Of a stretch of DNA of 64,000 bases, positions 22,679 to 31,207 are shown one piece after another (positions within the stretch are counted from its first letter, which is position 1; each line of letters begins with the position of its first letter). A model generated the notes under the pieces. It saw nothing but the letters and a program-made list of their open reading frames with translations. It searched no databases and was not told the origin of the DNA. This DNA comes from Xanthobacteraceae bacterium. Lineage in GTDB: Bacteria; Pseudomonadota; Alphaproteobacteria; Rhizobiales; Xanthobacteraceae. A program made the position numbers and the translations under genes. Where the stretch lies: the NCBI GenBank assembly GCA_029239875.1, contig JARBUD010000010.1:1-64000 (forward strand), given 5' to 3'.

Positions 22679-23260
22679 GTGCGGGAGGACACGTTGCGGG
22701 TCACCAAGCAGAAGGTCGCCGAGCATCATCGGTCGATCCTCGCCTCCGCCTCCCGCCTGTTCCGCGAGCGCGGCTTCAACGATGTCGGCGTCGCCGAGAT
22801 CATGCAGGCGAGCGGCTTGACCCACGGCGCCTTCTACGGCCATTTCCGCTCCAAGGCCGACCTCGCCGGCCAGGCCTGCCGGCAGGCCTGCACCGAGGGC
22901 CTCGCCCGCTGGCAGAAGGCGGCGAGCCTCTCCGCCATCGTCGGCCGCTATCTCAGCCCTTCCCACCGCGACGACCCGGCGACCGGCTGTGGGCTCTCGG
23001 CGCTTGCCGCCGAGGCCGCGCGCCAGGCGCCGGAATTGCAGAAGAACTATGCCGAAGGCCTGTCGGGCTTCATCGACGCCGTCGAGCAGCGCCTCGACGA
23101 GGCGGACCCGCTGGCCCGCCGCCGCCAGGCGATCGCCGTCCTCGCCTCGATGATCGGCGCGCTCACCATGGCCCGCGGCGTCGCCGCCGGCGACCCGGAA
23201 CTGTCGGACGAGATATTGCAGAGCGTCCGCGCCGAGCTCGACGCGCGGTTCGGCGACTGA
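22679..23260 (+). CDS. TetR/AcrR family regulator
   Basis: HHRSILASASRLFRERGFNDVGVAEIMQASGLTHGAFYGHFRSKADL; GTG start chosen within the longer ORF. Confidence 0.9.
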   Translation: MREDTLRVTKQKVAEHHRSILASASRLFRERGFNDVGVAEIMQASGLTHGAFYGHFRSKADLAGQACRQACTEGLARWQKAASLSAIVGRYLSPSHRDDPATGCGLSALAAEAARQAPELQKNYAEGLSGFIDAVEQRLDEADPLARRRQAIAVLASMIGALTMARGVAAGDPELSDEILQSVRAELDARFGD

Positions 23261-23380
23261 GGCGCTGCGACTGACGCGCTCCGTCCGAGGCCCCGTCTGG
23301 GGCAAATGCCGTATTGCCTCCACCCGTCACCGCTGGGCACAAGCATCGGACATGTTTGCGTGCCGGGGTGAAGCGAGCCG

Positions 23381-24550
23381 ATGACGAGTGGTCCTGAGAA
23401 TGCCTCCCGGCCCTGGCGCATCGGCGTGCTGTTCTCCGCCACCGGCGTGACCGCGGCGGTCGAGACCTCCCAGCGCGGCGGCACGCTGCTCGCCATCGAC
23501 GAGATCAACGCCGCCGGCGGCGTTCTCGGCCGGCCGGTCGAGGCGGTGGTCTATGATCCGGCCTCCGACCCGAAATCCTATCGCCGCTATGCCGAGAAGC
23601 TGCTCGGCGAGGACGGGGTGCGGCTGATCTTCGGCTGCTACATGTCCTCCACCCGCAAGGCGATCCTGCCGGTGGTCGAGGCCTATCGCGGCCTGCTGTT
23701 CTACCCGACGCTCTATGAGGGTTTCGAGTACTCCCGCCACTGCGTCTACACCGGCGCGGCGCCGAACCAGAACTCGATCCAGCTCGCCAAGTACCTGCTG
23801 GGCACCTATGGCAACCGCTTCTTCATGATCGGCTCGAACTACGTCTTTCCCTACGAGTCGAACCGCATCATGAGCGACTTCGTCATCCAGTCGCGCGGCA
23901 AGGTGCTGGACGAGGTCTATGTGCCGCTCGGCGCCGGCGCGGCCGATTTCGAGCGGGTGATGGCGAAGGTGAGGAAGGCCGCCCCCGACGTCATCTTCTC
24001 CACCGTCGTCGGCGCGGACACGGCGACGCTCTACGAGGCGCACCGCGCCGCGGGCTTCGATGCCGCAAGTCTCCCCATCGCCAGCCTCACCACCGGCGAG
24101 GCGGAGGTGGCGCTGATGGCGCCCGAGGCGGCCGCCGGCCACGTCACCGCCGCGCCCTTCTTCGAGACGCTGGGCACCCCCGCCGCCCGCCGCTTCGTGC
24201 AAGCCTTCAAGGCCCGCAACGGCGCGGATGCGCCGGTGACCGCCGCCGCCGAGGCCGCCTATTTCCAGGTGCATCTCGCCTTGCGCGCCCTCGCCCGCGC
24301 CGGCACCGACGCGCCCGACGCGTTGCTGGCGCAACTCGCCGATTCCGAATTCGACGCGCCGCAGGGCCGGGTCCGCGTCGACGCGCAAACCAATCACACC
24401 TGGCTCTGGCCGCGCGTCGCCCGGCTCGACGGCAAGGGCCGCTTCCAGATCGTCTGGAACCCCGGCACGCGGGTGAAGCCCGATCCCTATTGCGTGGTGC
24501 AGAGCCTCGACGACTGGTCGGCGGACGGCCTGCACCCCGAGCCCTCCTAG
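23381..24550 (+). CDS. amiC: Amide-sensing periplasmic-binding-like regulator (AmiC-like)
   Basis: RIGVLFSATGVTAAVETSQRGGTLLAIDEINAAGGVLGRPVE; adjacent to AmiR-like and AmiE-like genes. Confidence 0.85.
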   Translation: MTSGPENASRPWRIGVLFSATGVTAAVETSQRGGTLLAIDEINAAGGVLGRPVEAVVYDPASDPKSYRRYAEKLLGEDGVRLIFGCYMSSTRKAILPVVEAYRGLLFYPTLYEGFEYSRHCVYTGAAPNQNSIQLAKYLLGTYGNRFFMIGSNYVFPYESNRIMSDFVIQSRGKVLDEVYVPLGAGAADFERVMAKVRKAAPDVIFSTVVGADTATLYEAHRAAGFDAASLPIASLTTGEAEVALMAPEAAAGHVTAAPFFETLGTPAARRFVQAFKARNGADAPVTAAAEAAYFQVHLALRALARAGTDAPDALLAQLADSEFDAPQGRVRVDAQTNHTWLWPRVARLDGKGRFQIVWNPGTRVKPDPYCVVQSLDDWSADGLHPEPS

Positions 24551-24562
24551 AGCGAGGGCGGC

Positions 24563-25165
24563 ATGGCGATCCAGATTCTCAAGGACCTGCGCGGGCTGCG
24601 CGTCCACGTCATCCACCCGCCAGACGAGGAGCGCGGCAGCCTGGTCGAGCATCTGCGCCGCATCGGCTGCATGGTGGAGATCACCTGGCCGGTGCCGGCC
24701 GACTGGCCCGCCGCCGACATCGTGCTGCTCGCCATCGAGCAGGATACGCGGGCCGAAATCCTGAAGCTGCTGAAATCCGATCCGGACGCGCGGCCGACGC
24801 TGATCGCCATCGTCGGCTACGAGAACCCCTCGACGCTGCAGCTCGTGCTGGAATCGGGCGCCGTCGCGGTGGTGGAGCGGCCGATCCGCCCCTTCGGCCT
24901 GCTGACCAACCTCACCATCGCCCGCAGCCTGTGGCTGGAGCGCGAGGAGGCGCGTCGGCGTGTCGCCAAGCTGGAGCGCAAGCTCTCCGGCATCCAGAAG
25001 ATCCAGAAGGCCAAGACCATCCTCATGGAGAGCCAGGGGCTGAGCGAGGAGGAGGCCTATCAGAGCATCCGCCGCCAGGCCATGGCCAAGCGCGTGCCGA
25101 TGGAGGACATGGCGCTCGCCATCATCAACGCCAGCGAATTGCTGAACTTCCGCCCCAAGGCGTGA
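24563..25165 (+). CDS. amiR: ANTAR-domain antitermination regulator (AmiR-like)
   Basis: Pseudoreceiver plus coiled coil and ANTAR-like C-terminus KAKTILMESQGLSEEEAYQSIRRQAMAKRVPMEDMALAII. Confidence 0.88.
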   Translation: MAIQILKDLRGLRVHVIHPPDEERGSLVEHLRRIGCMVEITWPVPADWPAADIVLLAIEQDTRAEILKLLKSDPDARPTLIAIVGYENPSTLQLVLESGAVAVVERPIRPFGLLTNLTIARSLWLEREEARRRVAKLERKLSGIQKIQKAKTILMESQGLSEEEAYQSIRRQAMAKRVPMEDMALAIINASELLNFRPKA

Positions 25166-25203
25166 GGCGTGCCGAACCGGCAACACCGGCATTTGCCGGG
25201 GGT

Positions 25204-25325
25204 GCCGAAGGGCGCTTCGGCTTGAACTCACCGAGCGGCGATGATTAGATGCTCGGCATGGACGCTTTCCGGGCATCTTCGCCCGGCGGCGTCATCTGCC
25301 CGGTCATCGATGCTGCTGATCGGGC
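25204..25325 (+). promoter_or_regulatory. Structured amiE leader: stacked hairpins upstream of terminator
   Basis: GCCGAAG-GGCG-CTTCGGC; CCGAGC(25231-36)/GCTCGG(25251-56); CCGGGC-ATCTTC-GCCCGG (25269-86); GCCCGGTCA/TGATCGGGC (25298-25325). Confidence 0.7.
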
Positions 25326-25334
25326 GCGGCGGTG

Positions 25335-25373
25335 AAGCCCGGAAGGCTCGCGAGAGCCTGTCGGGCTTTTTTT
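25335..25373 (+). terminator. Intrinsic terminator in the amiE leader
   Basis: AAGCCCG-GA-AGGCTC-GCGA-GAGCCT-GT-CGGGCTT-TTTTT. Confidence 0.9.
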
Positions 25374-25521
25374 GTGCCTGGCATCCGGCGGGACGACGCT
25401 GTCCCCGCCGACCCGCAGCGAGAGCCGGCGATCTCCGATCCCGGCACCAGCCATCCCACAACGCAATGGCCCGGCCGCTTGCGCATGAGCGCCTGCGCGC
25501 CTTCACGCGAGGAGAACACCC

Positions 25522-26559
25522 ATGTTGCACGGCGACGTTTCCAGCAGCAAAGACACCGTTGGCGTAGCGGTCGTGAACTACAAGATGCCGCGGCTGCACA
25601 CCAAGGCCGAGGTGCTCGCCAACGCCAAGAAGATCGCCGACATGATCGTCGGCATGAAGACGGGCCTGCCGGGCATGGACCTCGTCATCTTCCCGGAATA
25701 TTCGACCCACGGGATCATGTATGATTCCAAGGAGATGTACGACACGGCCGCCACCGTGCCGGGCGAGGAGACCGAGATCTTCGCCGAGGCCTGCCGCAAG
25801 GCGAAGGTGTGGGGCGTCTTCTCCCTCACCGGCGAGCGCCACGAGGAGCACCCCAGCAAAGCGCCCTACAACACGCTCATCCTGATGAACGACAAGGGCG
25901 AGATCGTGCAGAAATACCGCAAGATCATGCCCTGGGTGCCGATCGAGGGCTGGTATCCCGGCAACTGCACCTATGTCTCGGAAGGCCCGAAGGGGTTGAA
26001 GGTCTCGCTCATCATCTGCGACGACGGCAACTACCCGGAAATCTGGCGCGACTGCGCCATGAAGGGCGCCGAGCTGATCGTGCGCTGCCAGGGCTACATG
26101 TACCCGGCCAAGGACCAGCAGGTGATCATGGCCAAGGCCATGGCCTGGGCGAACAATTCCTATGTCGCGGTGGCCAATGCCGCCGGCTTCGACGGTGTCT
26201 ACTCCTACTTTGGCCACTCGGCGATCATCGGCTTCGACGGCCGCACGCTGGGCGAATGCGGCGAGGAGGAGTACGGCATCCAGTACGCCGCGCTCTCCAC
26301 CTCGCTGATCCGCGACGCGCGCAAGAACATGCAGTCGGAGAACCACCTCTTCAAGCTCGTGCACCGCGGCTACACCGGCATGATCAACTCCGGCGACGGC
26401 GACAAGGGCGCCGCCGAATGCCCCTACGACTTCTACAAGAAGTGGATCGCCGACCCCGAAGGCACGCGCGAGATGGTGGAATCCTTCACCCGCCCGATGG
26501 TCGGCACCGAGGAATGCCCGATCGAAGGGATTCCGAACCCCGATACCGCGCATCGGTGA
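25522..26559 (+). CDS. amiE: Aliphatic amidase (nitrilase superfamily)
   Basis: Catalytic triad context: IFPEYSTHG (Glu), YRKIMPW (Lys), [11 protein letters not shown] (Cys). Confidence 0.95.
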   Translation: MLHGDVSSSKDTVGVAVVNYKMPRLHTKAEVLANAKKIADMIVGMKTGLPGMDLVIFPEYSTHGIMYDSKEMYDTAATVPGEETEIFAEACRKAKVWGVFSLTGERHEEHPSKAPYNTLILMNDKGEIVQKYRKIMPWVPIEGWYPGNCTYVSEGPKGLKVSLIICDDGNYPEIWRDCAMKGAELIVRCQGYMYPAKDQQVIMAKAMAWANNSYVAVANAAGFDGVYSYFGHSAIIGFDGRTLGECGEEEYGIQYAALSTSLIRDARKNMQSENHLFKLVHRGYTGMINSGDGDKGAAECPYDFYKKWIADPEGTREMVESFTRPMVGTEECPIEGIPNPDTAHR

Positions 26560-26641
26560 AGAAGGGACGGCCAGATCTCCCGTCCTCCACCCCACACAAC
26601 GTCATGGCCGGGCTCGTCACGGCCATCCATTCCCGATGGCC

Positions 26642-26747
26642 GTCATCCTGAGGTGCCCGACCAACGGTCGGGCCTCGAAGGATGCTCGTCTTGGTGCACT
26701 ATAACGACCATCCTTCGAGGCTCGCCGCGCTCGCACCTCAGGATGAC
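26642..26747. repeat. Intergenic palindromic repeat, family B copy 2
   Basis: GTCATCCTGAGGTGCCCGACCAACGGTCGGGCCTCGAAGGATG ... CATCCTTCGAGGCTCGCCGCGCTCGCACCTCAGGATGAC. Confidence 0.9.
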
Positions 26748-26768
26748 GGCGCTCCTTTTGGGGGCTCG

Positions 26769-26810
26769 TCATGCTGAGGTGCCGGCGCATGGCACCGGCC
26801 TCGAAGCACG
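26769..26810. repeat. Degenerate family B half element
   Basis: GTCATGCTGAGGTGCCGGCGCATGGCACCGGCCTCGAAGCACG. Confidence 0.65.
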
Positions 26811-26848
26811 CAGGCGCGTGCCGCCCTACCGCTCGCAACGACCGGCAC

Positions 26849-29113
26849 TTACCGCCGCGCCAGACGGAAATAGAGTTCCGACAACCGCATCGGCAGGTCC
26901 TCCACCCGGCGCACGGGCATCGCGTTGGCCTGGCCGAAGATCGTCGGCCCCGAGCCGACGCCGGCCGGGTCGAGCGTGACGCCGAAGGTGTCGACGCCCT
27001 GCGCGCGGAGCTGGAGCACCACGCGCCGGGCGTCCGCCACGAGGTCGCCCGCCGCCGCGTCGATGTCGGACGGCTCGCCGTCGGTGAGCACGAGGATGAG
27101 CTTGCGGAAGGACCGCACGGGAGCAATCACCGCCCCGGCATGGCGCAGCGCGGTGCCGAGCCGGGTCGACAGACCGGGCGACAGCCCCGCGAGCCGCGCC
27201 GCTGCCTCGGCGTCATACGTCTCGGAAAAACCCTTCACCAATGTCGCGCGCACGTCGCCGCGCCCGTTGGAGGCGAAGGCGAGCAGTGCGAAATCGTCGC
27301 CGAGCTTGTCCAGCGCCTCGGCCAGCATCGCCACCGCCAGCTTCTCGACGTCGAGCACGCTGGAGCCATCCGCCAGCTTCTCGCGGGTGGACTGGGAGAC
27401 GTCGACCAGCACCAGCACGGCGAGGTCGCGCTGGATGAGCGCGGTGGAGCGGAACACGCGCAGGTCCGGCACCTCGCCGGCATGGCGGGCGATGGCCGCC
27501 TCGATGGCGGCGTCGATGTCGAGGTCGTGGCCTTCCGCCTGCCGCTTCAGCCGCACGGCGCGGCCGACCTTGGCGGCCTTCACCAGCCGGGCGATACGAG
27601 CGCGGACCGGTGCTGCGCGGTCCAAAGCACGTTGAAGAATGCGCGCGTCGCCGGCCACCGGCATCATTTCCCGCACCGTCGTCCAGTCCGGCCGCTCGAC
27701 GCCGGCCGCCGCATCCCATTCGGGATAGGTGGCGACGACGGCGCCTTCCCCGCCCGCCGGCCTCGGCCGCGCCCTCCCCGCAGGCTCGCGGGAAGGCTCG
27801 TCCTCCCTGCCATCCTCCGCCTCGCGCCGCTCGATGCGGGCGGCCTCAACCATCAGCTCGACCGCGTCCGTCGCTTCCGGGTCGATGTCGGAAAAGTCCC
27901 ACAGGCCGAGCCCGTCGTCGCGATAGGCCGGTTCGGCGACATGGCCGCGCGCGTCGAAGCGCAGGCGGCGCTGTCCGATGTCATTGGCGAGGCGCGTGCC
28001 GATGCCCAGACTCAGCGCCGGGTCGTGGAGATCGCCCACTGAGGCGAACAGCGCCTGCGCCTTGCCGACCAGCGCGTCGGGATCGGCGTAGGTCGGGTCG
28101 AACAGCCCGCGCGCCACGCGCCTGAGCAACGCGGCGACGGTCGGGCCGTCCTCGGGCGTGGCGTCGTGATAGGGCGCCCACAGCCGGGCGAGGCCCGGAT
28201 AGCGGCGCATCGCCAGCGCCTCGATGCGAGCATCCTCGACCAACCCGGCGAGCGCGATCTGCACTGGCTTGAATTTTCGAACGGGGAAGCGCGGATTGCC
28301 GAAGAAAAGATGCGCCGAGGCGTGGATTGCGGCCGCGAGATAGAGCCGCCGCGACGCCTCGCCAGCTATACCGGGAACCACCTCCGGCAGGCGGATCACC
28401 GGCCCGGCGATGTTGACGCGCGGCCCCGTCTCGCGACCGGCGAAGGGGAGCGGCTGCAGGTTCGGCATTGTACCCCACAGGGCAGTGAGCACGGTCTTCA
28501 GCTCCGCTTCCAGCTCTGCAAAGCCCGGCCCGGCACTGAACCGCGCGACCATCGCTTGAGCCAGCCGGTCCTCCAGCGTGAAGAAGGCGCGGCGCTTGGC
28601 GCGGTCACGCCCGGCGGCTTTGAGCCCGGCCTCGATGAAATCGGCGAAGGCGGCGACAAGGCCGGACCGCACCAGCTTTTCCGCTCGCTCCGCCACCAGT
28701 TCCACGCAGTCCGGCGCCGCGCGGGCGAGGGTGAGCAGAGCGCGCCACCAGATGTCACGCTCCCGCGCGCCGGCGAGCCGCGGCTCGATGCGGACGAAGG
28801 CGTCGAGTGTCGCAGCCGCCGCCTTGCCGCCCGCCTCGCGGCAGATGGCGGCGGCCTGCCTTGCCATTTCTCCCAACCCGCCATGCGCGGCGAGTTCGAG
28901 GCTGGCGCACCAATAGGCCAGCAGACATCCCGGCCCGGCATTCACCTCCAGCAAGGCCAGCCCGCCCGCCCCCCAGTCCTCCAGCGCATCCTCGTCGAGC
29001 CGCATGGAAAGCCGTCGCCGCGCATCGGCGAACACGCCGGCCAGCCCGTCGCGCCCCGCCAGCAGTCGGGCGAGACGGTCGAGCGGCGCCGCGATGTCCA
29101 GCACCGCGCTCAT
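26849..29113 (-). CDS. von Willebrand factor A domain protein, NorD/CbbO family
   Basis: C-terminal vWA MIDAS-like LVLVDVSQSTREKLADG; overlaps (ATGA) a NorQ/CbbQ-like gene. Confidence 0.85.
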   Translation of the reverse strand: MSAVLDIAAPLDRLARLLAGRDGLAGVFADARRRLSMRLDEDALEDWGAGGLALLEVNAGPGCLLAYWCASLELAAHGGLGEMARQAAAICREAGGKAAAATLDAFVRIEPRLAGARERDIWWRALLTLARAAPDCVELVAERAEKLVRSGLVAAFADFIEAGLKAAGRDRAKRRAFFTLEDRLAQAMVARFSAGPGFAELEAELKTVLTALWGTMPNLQPLPFAGRETGPRVNIAGPVIRLPEVVPGIAGEASRRLYLAAAIHASAHLFFGNPRFPVRKFKPVQIALAGLVEDARIEALAMRRYPGLARLWAPYHDATPEDGPTVAALLRRVARGLFDPTYADPDALVGKAQALFASVGDLHDPALSLGIGTRLANDIGQRRLRFDARGHVAEPAYRDDGLGLWDFSDIDPEATDAVELMVEAARIERREAEDGREDEPSREPAGRARPRPAGGEGAVVATYPEWDAAAGVERPDWTTVREMMPVAGDARILQRALDRAAPVRARIARLVKAAKVGRAVRLKRQAEGHDLDIDAAIEAAIARHAGEVPDLRVFRSTALIQRDLAVLVLVDVSQSTREKLADGSSVLDVEKLAVAMLAEALDKLGDDFALLAFASNGRGDVRATLVKGFSETYDAEAAARLAGLSPGLSTRLGTALRHAGAVIAPVRSFRKLILVLTDGEPSDIDAAAGDLVADARRVVLQLRAQGVDTFGVTLDPAGVGSGPTIFGQANAMPVRRVEDLPMRLSELYFRLARR

Positions 29114-29922
29114 ATCAGGCAGGCGGCGATCGCCTCGCCGAGCGCCCGGCGCACGTCGGCGTCATCAGTCATCGGCAGCACGATGCCGGCATTCACCGCC
29201 GTCGCCAGCGGCACGCCGCCGGCTGCCAGCCGCCCGGCATGGATCAGCATGCGGGTGGAGGCACCCTCATCGAGCCCCTGCCCCTTGAGGTTGCGCGAGC
29301 AGGCGGCGATGGCGACCAGCGTGCGGGCGAGCGCCAGGTCGGCGCCGGCCTCGCGCATGACGATCTCCGCCTCCAGCACCGGCGCGGGATAGTCGAAATC
29401 GATGGCGACAAAGCGCTGCTTGGTGGACTCCTTCAGGTCCTTCACCGCGCTCTGGTAGCCGGGGTTGTAGGAGATCACGAGCTGGAAGTCGGCATGCGCC
29501 GGCACCAGCTCGTTGCGCTTCTCCAGCGGCAGCATGCGCCGCGCATCGGTGAGCGGGTGGATGACGACGGTGGTGTCCTGCCGCGCCTCGACGATCTCGT
29601 CGAGATAGCAGATGGCTCCGAAGCGCACCGCCTGGGTGAGCGGGCCGTCATGCCACACCGTGCCCTCGGGGGTGAGCAGGAAGCGGCCGGCCAGGTCGGC
29701 GGCTGTCATGTCCTCATGCGCGGCGACGGTGATCAGCGGCCGGCCGAGCCGCCAGGCCATGTATTCGACGAAGCGGGTCTTGCCGCAGCCGGTCGGGCCT
29801 TTCAGCATCACCGGCAGGCGGTGCCGCCACGCCGCCTCGAACACGGCGACCTCCTCGCCCACCGGCCGGTAATAGGGCTCGGCGGCGATGCGGTAGGCGG
29901 CAAGATTTGTGTCGATCAGCAT
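29110..29922 (-). CDS. MoxR-type AAA+ ATPase, NorQ/NirQ/CbbQ family
   Basis: MLKGPTGCGKTRFVEYMAWRLGRPLITVAAHEDMTAADLAGRFLL; YLDEIVEARQDTTVVIHPLTD. Confidence 0.92.
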   Translation of the reverse strand: MLIDTNLAAYRIAAEPYYRPVGEEVAVFEAAWRHRLPVMLKGPTGCGKTRFVEYMAWRLGRPLITVAAHEDMTAADLAGRFLLTPEGTVWHDGPLTQAVRFGAICYLDEIVEARQDTTVVIHPLTDARRMLPLEKRNELVPAHADFQLVISYNPGYQSAVKDLKESTKQRFVAIDFDYPAPVLEAEIVMREAGADLALARTLVAIAACSRNLKGQGLDEGASTRMLIHAGRLAAGGVPLATAVNAGIVLPMTDDADVRRALGEAIAACLI

Positions 29923-30083
29923 TCGGGTCTCCGCGTGGATGTCGCGGAACCTTCCCGTCGGCAGGACAGGACGGCCCCGCGAGGGGCTGCCGGCATCCCT
30001 GCCGTGACGCGCCGGCGACGACCCTGGCGCGCGGCACCTGCATTAGAAGTCCATTCGCTGCGCCGCACAAGAGGCGGCGCACC

Positions 30084-31205
30084 TTATCCCGCCGCCTGCA
30101 GCGCCTTGCGGAAGCGCAGCGCGGCGAGCGTCAGAAAGGCCGCGCCGATGCCGGCCAGCGCCAGGAGGTTCGGCCAGATCGTGTCGATCCCCGCCCCGCG
30201 GTAGAGCACCGCCTGCGACAGCGCGACGAAATGGGTCGAGGGCGAGAACTGCATGATGTTCTGCAGCCAGACCGGCATGCTCTCCATCGGCGTGGTCGAG
30301 CCGGAGAGCAGGTTCATGACGATCATCACCGGCATGACGATGAGGCCGAACTGCGCCATCGAGCTCGACACGGTGGCGAGGAGGATGCCGAGCGCGGTGA
30401 CGGAGAACTGGTAGACCAGCATCGAGGCGACGAAGAGCGGGATCGAGCCCTGCACCGGCACGCCGAGCAGGCGCTCCACCACGATGACGAGCGACAGCGT
30501 CGCCGCCACCACGATGACGAGTCCGTTCGACCAGATCTTCGCCAGCATGATCTCGATCGGCGTGACCGGCATGACCAGCAGGTGCTCGATCGTTCCGTGC
30601 TCGCGCTCGCGGATCAGCGCCGCGCCGGAGAGGATCACCGCCAGCATGGTGACGTTGTTGATCACCTGCATCACCGCGGTGAACCAGGCCGAGGTGAGGT
30701 TCGGGTTGAACTTGGCGCGGATGACGACCTGGACCGGCGCCTGGGCGACGGTGCCCGGCGCGGCAGCCTGCACCTCCTGCTGGATGATGTTCTGGATGTA
30801 GGCGGCACCGTTGCCCGCCTGCGACATGGCGGTGGCGTCGATGTCGAGCTGGATGGTCGGGTTGCGGCCGGCGATCAGGTCGTGCTCGAAGCGCGGCGGG
30901 ATCTGCACCACGAAGACGAAGCGTCCCGCATCCATCGCCGCGTCGATCTCGGTGGCCTTGATCTCCACAGGCTCCTTGAAGAAGGGGCCCAGCAGCGCGT
31001 CGCTCAGGCGGCGCGAGAGTGCGGTCTGGTCCTCGTCGACCACGGCGACGGCGGCGTTCTCCACCTCGAACTTGGCGCCCTGCGAGACGGTGTAGACCGC
31101 GACCGTGAAGGTATAGACGATCAGCGCCGCCAGCACCGGGTCGGCCCTCAGGCTGTAGAGCTCCTTGATGCCGAGGCGGAAGATGCGGGCGAGCCGGGCG
31201 CGCAT
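30084..31205 (-). CDS. ABC-2 type permease (YhhJ-like)
   Basis: MRARLARIFRLGIKELYSLRADPVLA; ABC-2 membrane region IREREHGTIEHLLVMPVTP. Confidence 0.92.
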   Translation of the reverse strand: MRARLARIFRLGIKELYSLRADPVLAALIVYTFTVAVYTVSQGAKFEVENAAVAVVDEDQTALSRRLSDALLGPFFKEPVEIKATEIDAAMDAGRFVFVVQIPPRFEHDLIAGRNPTIQLDIDATAMSQAGNGAAYIQNIIQQEVQAAAPGTVAQAPVQVVIRAKFNPNLTSAWFTAVMQVINNVTMLAVILSGAALIREREHGTIEHLLVMPVTPIEIMLAKIWSNGLVIVVAATLSLVIVVERLLGVPVQGSIPLFVASMLVYQFSVTALGILLATVSSSMAQFGLIVMPVMIVMNLLSGSTTPMESMPVWLQNIMQFSPSTHFVALSQAVLYRGAGIDTIWPNLLALAGIGAAFLTLAALRFRKALQAAG

Positions 31206-31207
31206 GC

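Noticed and set aside
23327-25276. 649-aa - strand ORF
   Set aside because: Antisense to amiC/amiR
5623-26810. CRISPR-like repeats
   Set aside because: Intergenic repeats are scattered palindromic modules, not regularly spaced direct repeats, and no cas genes are present
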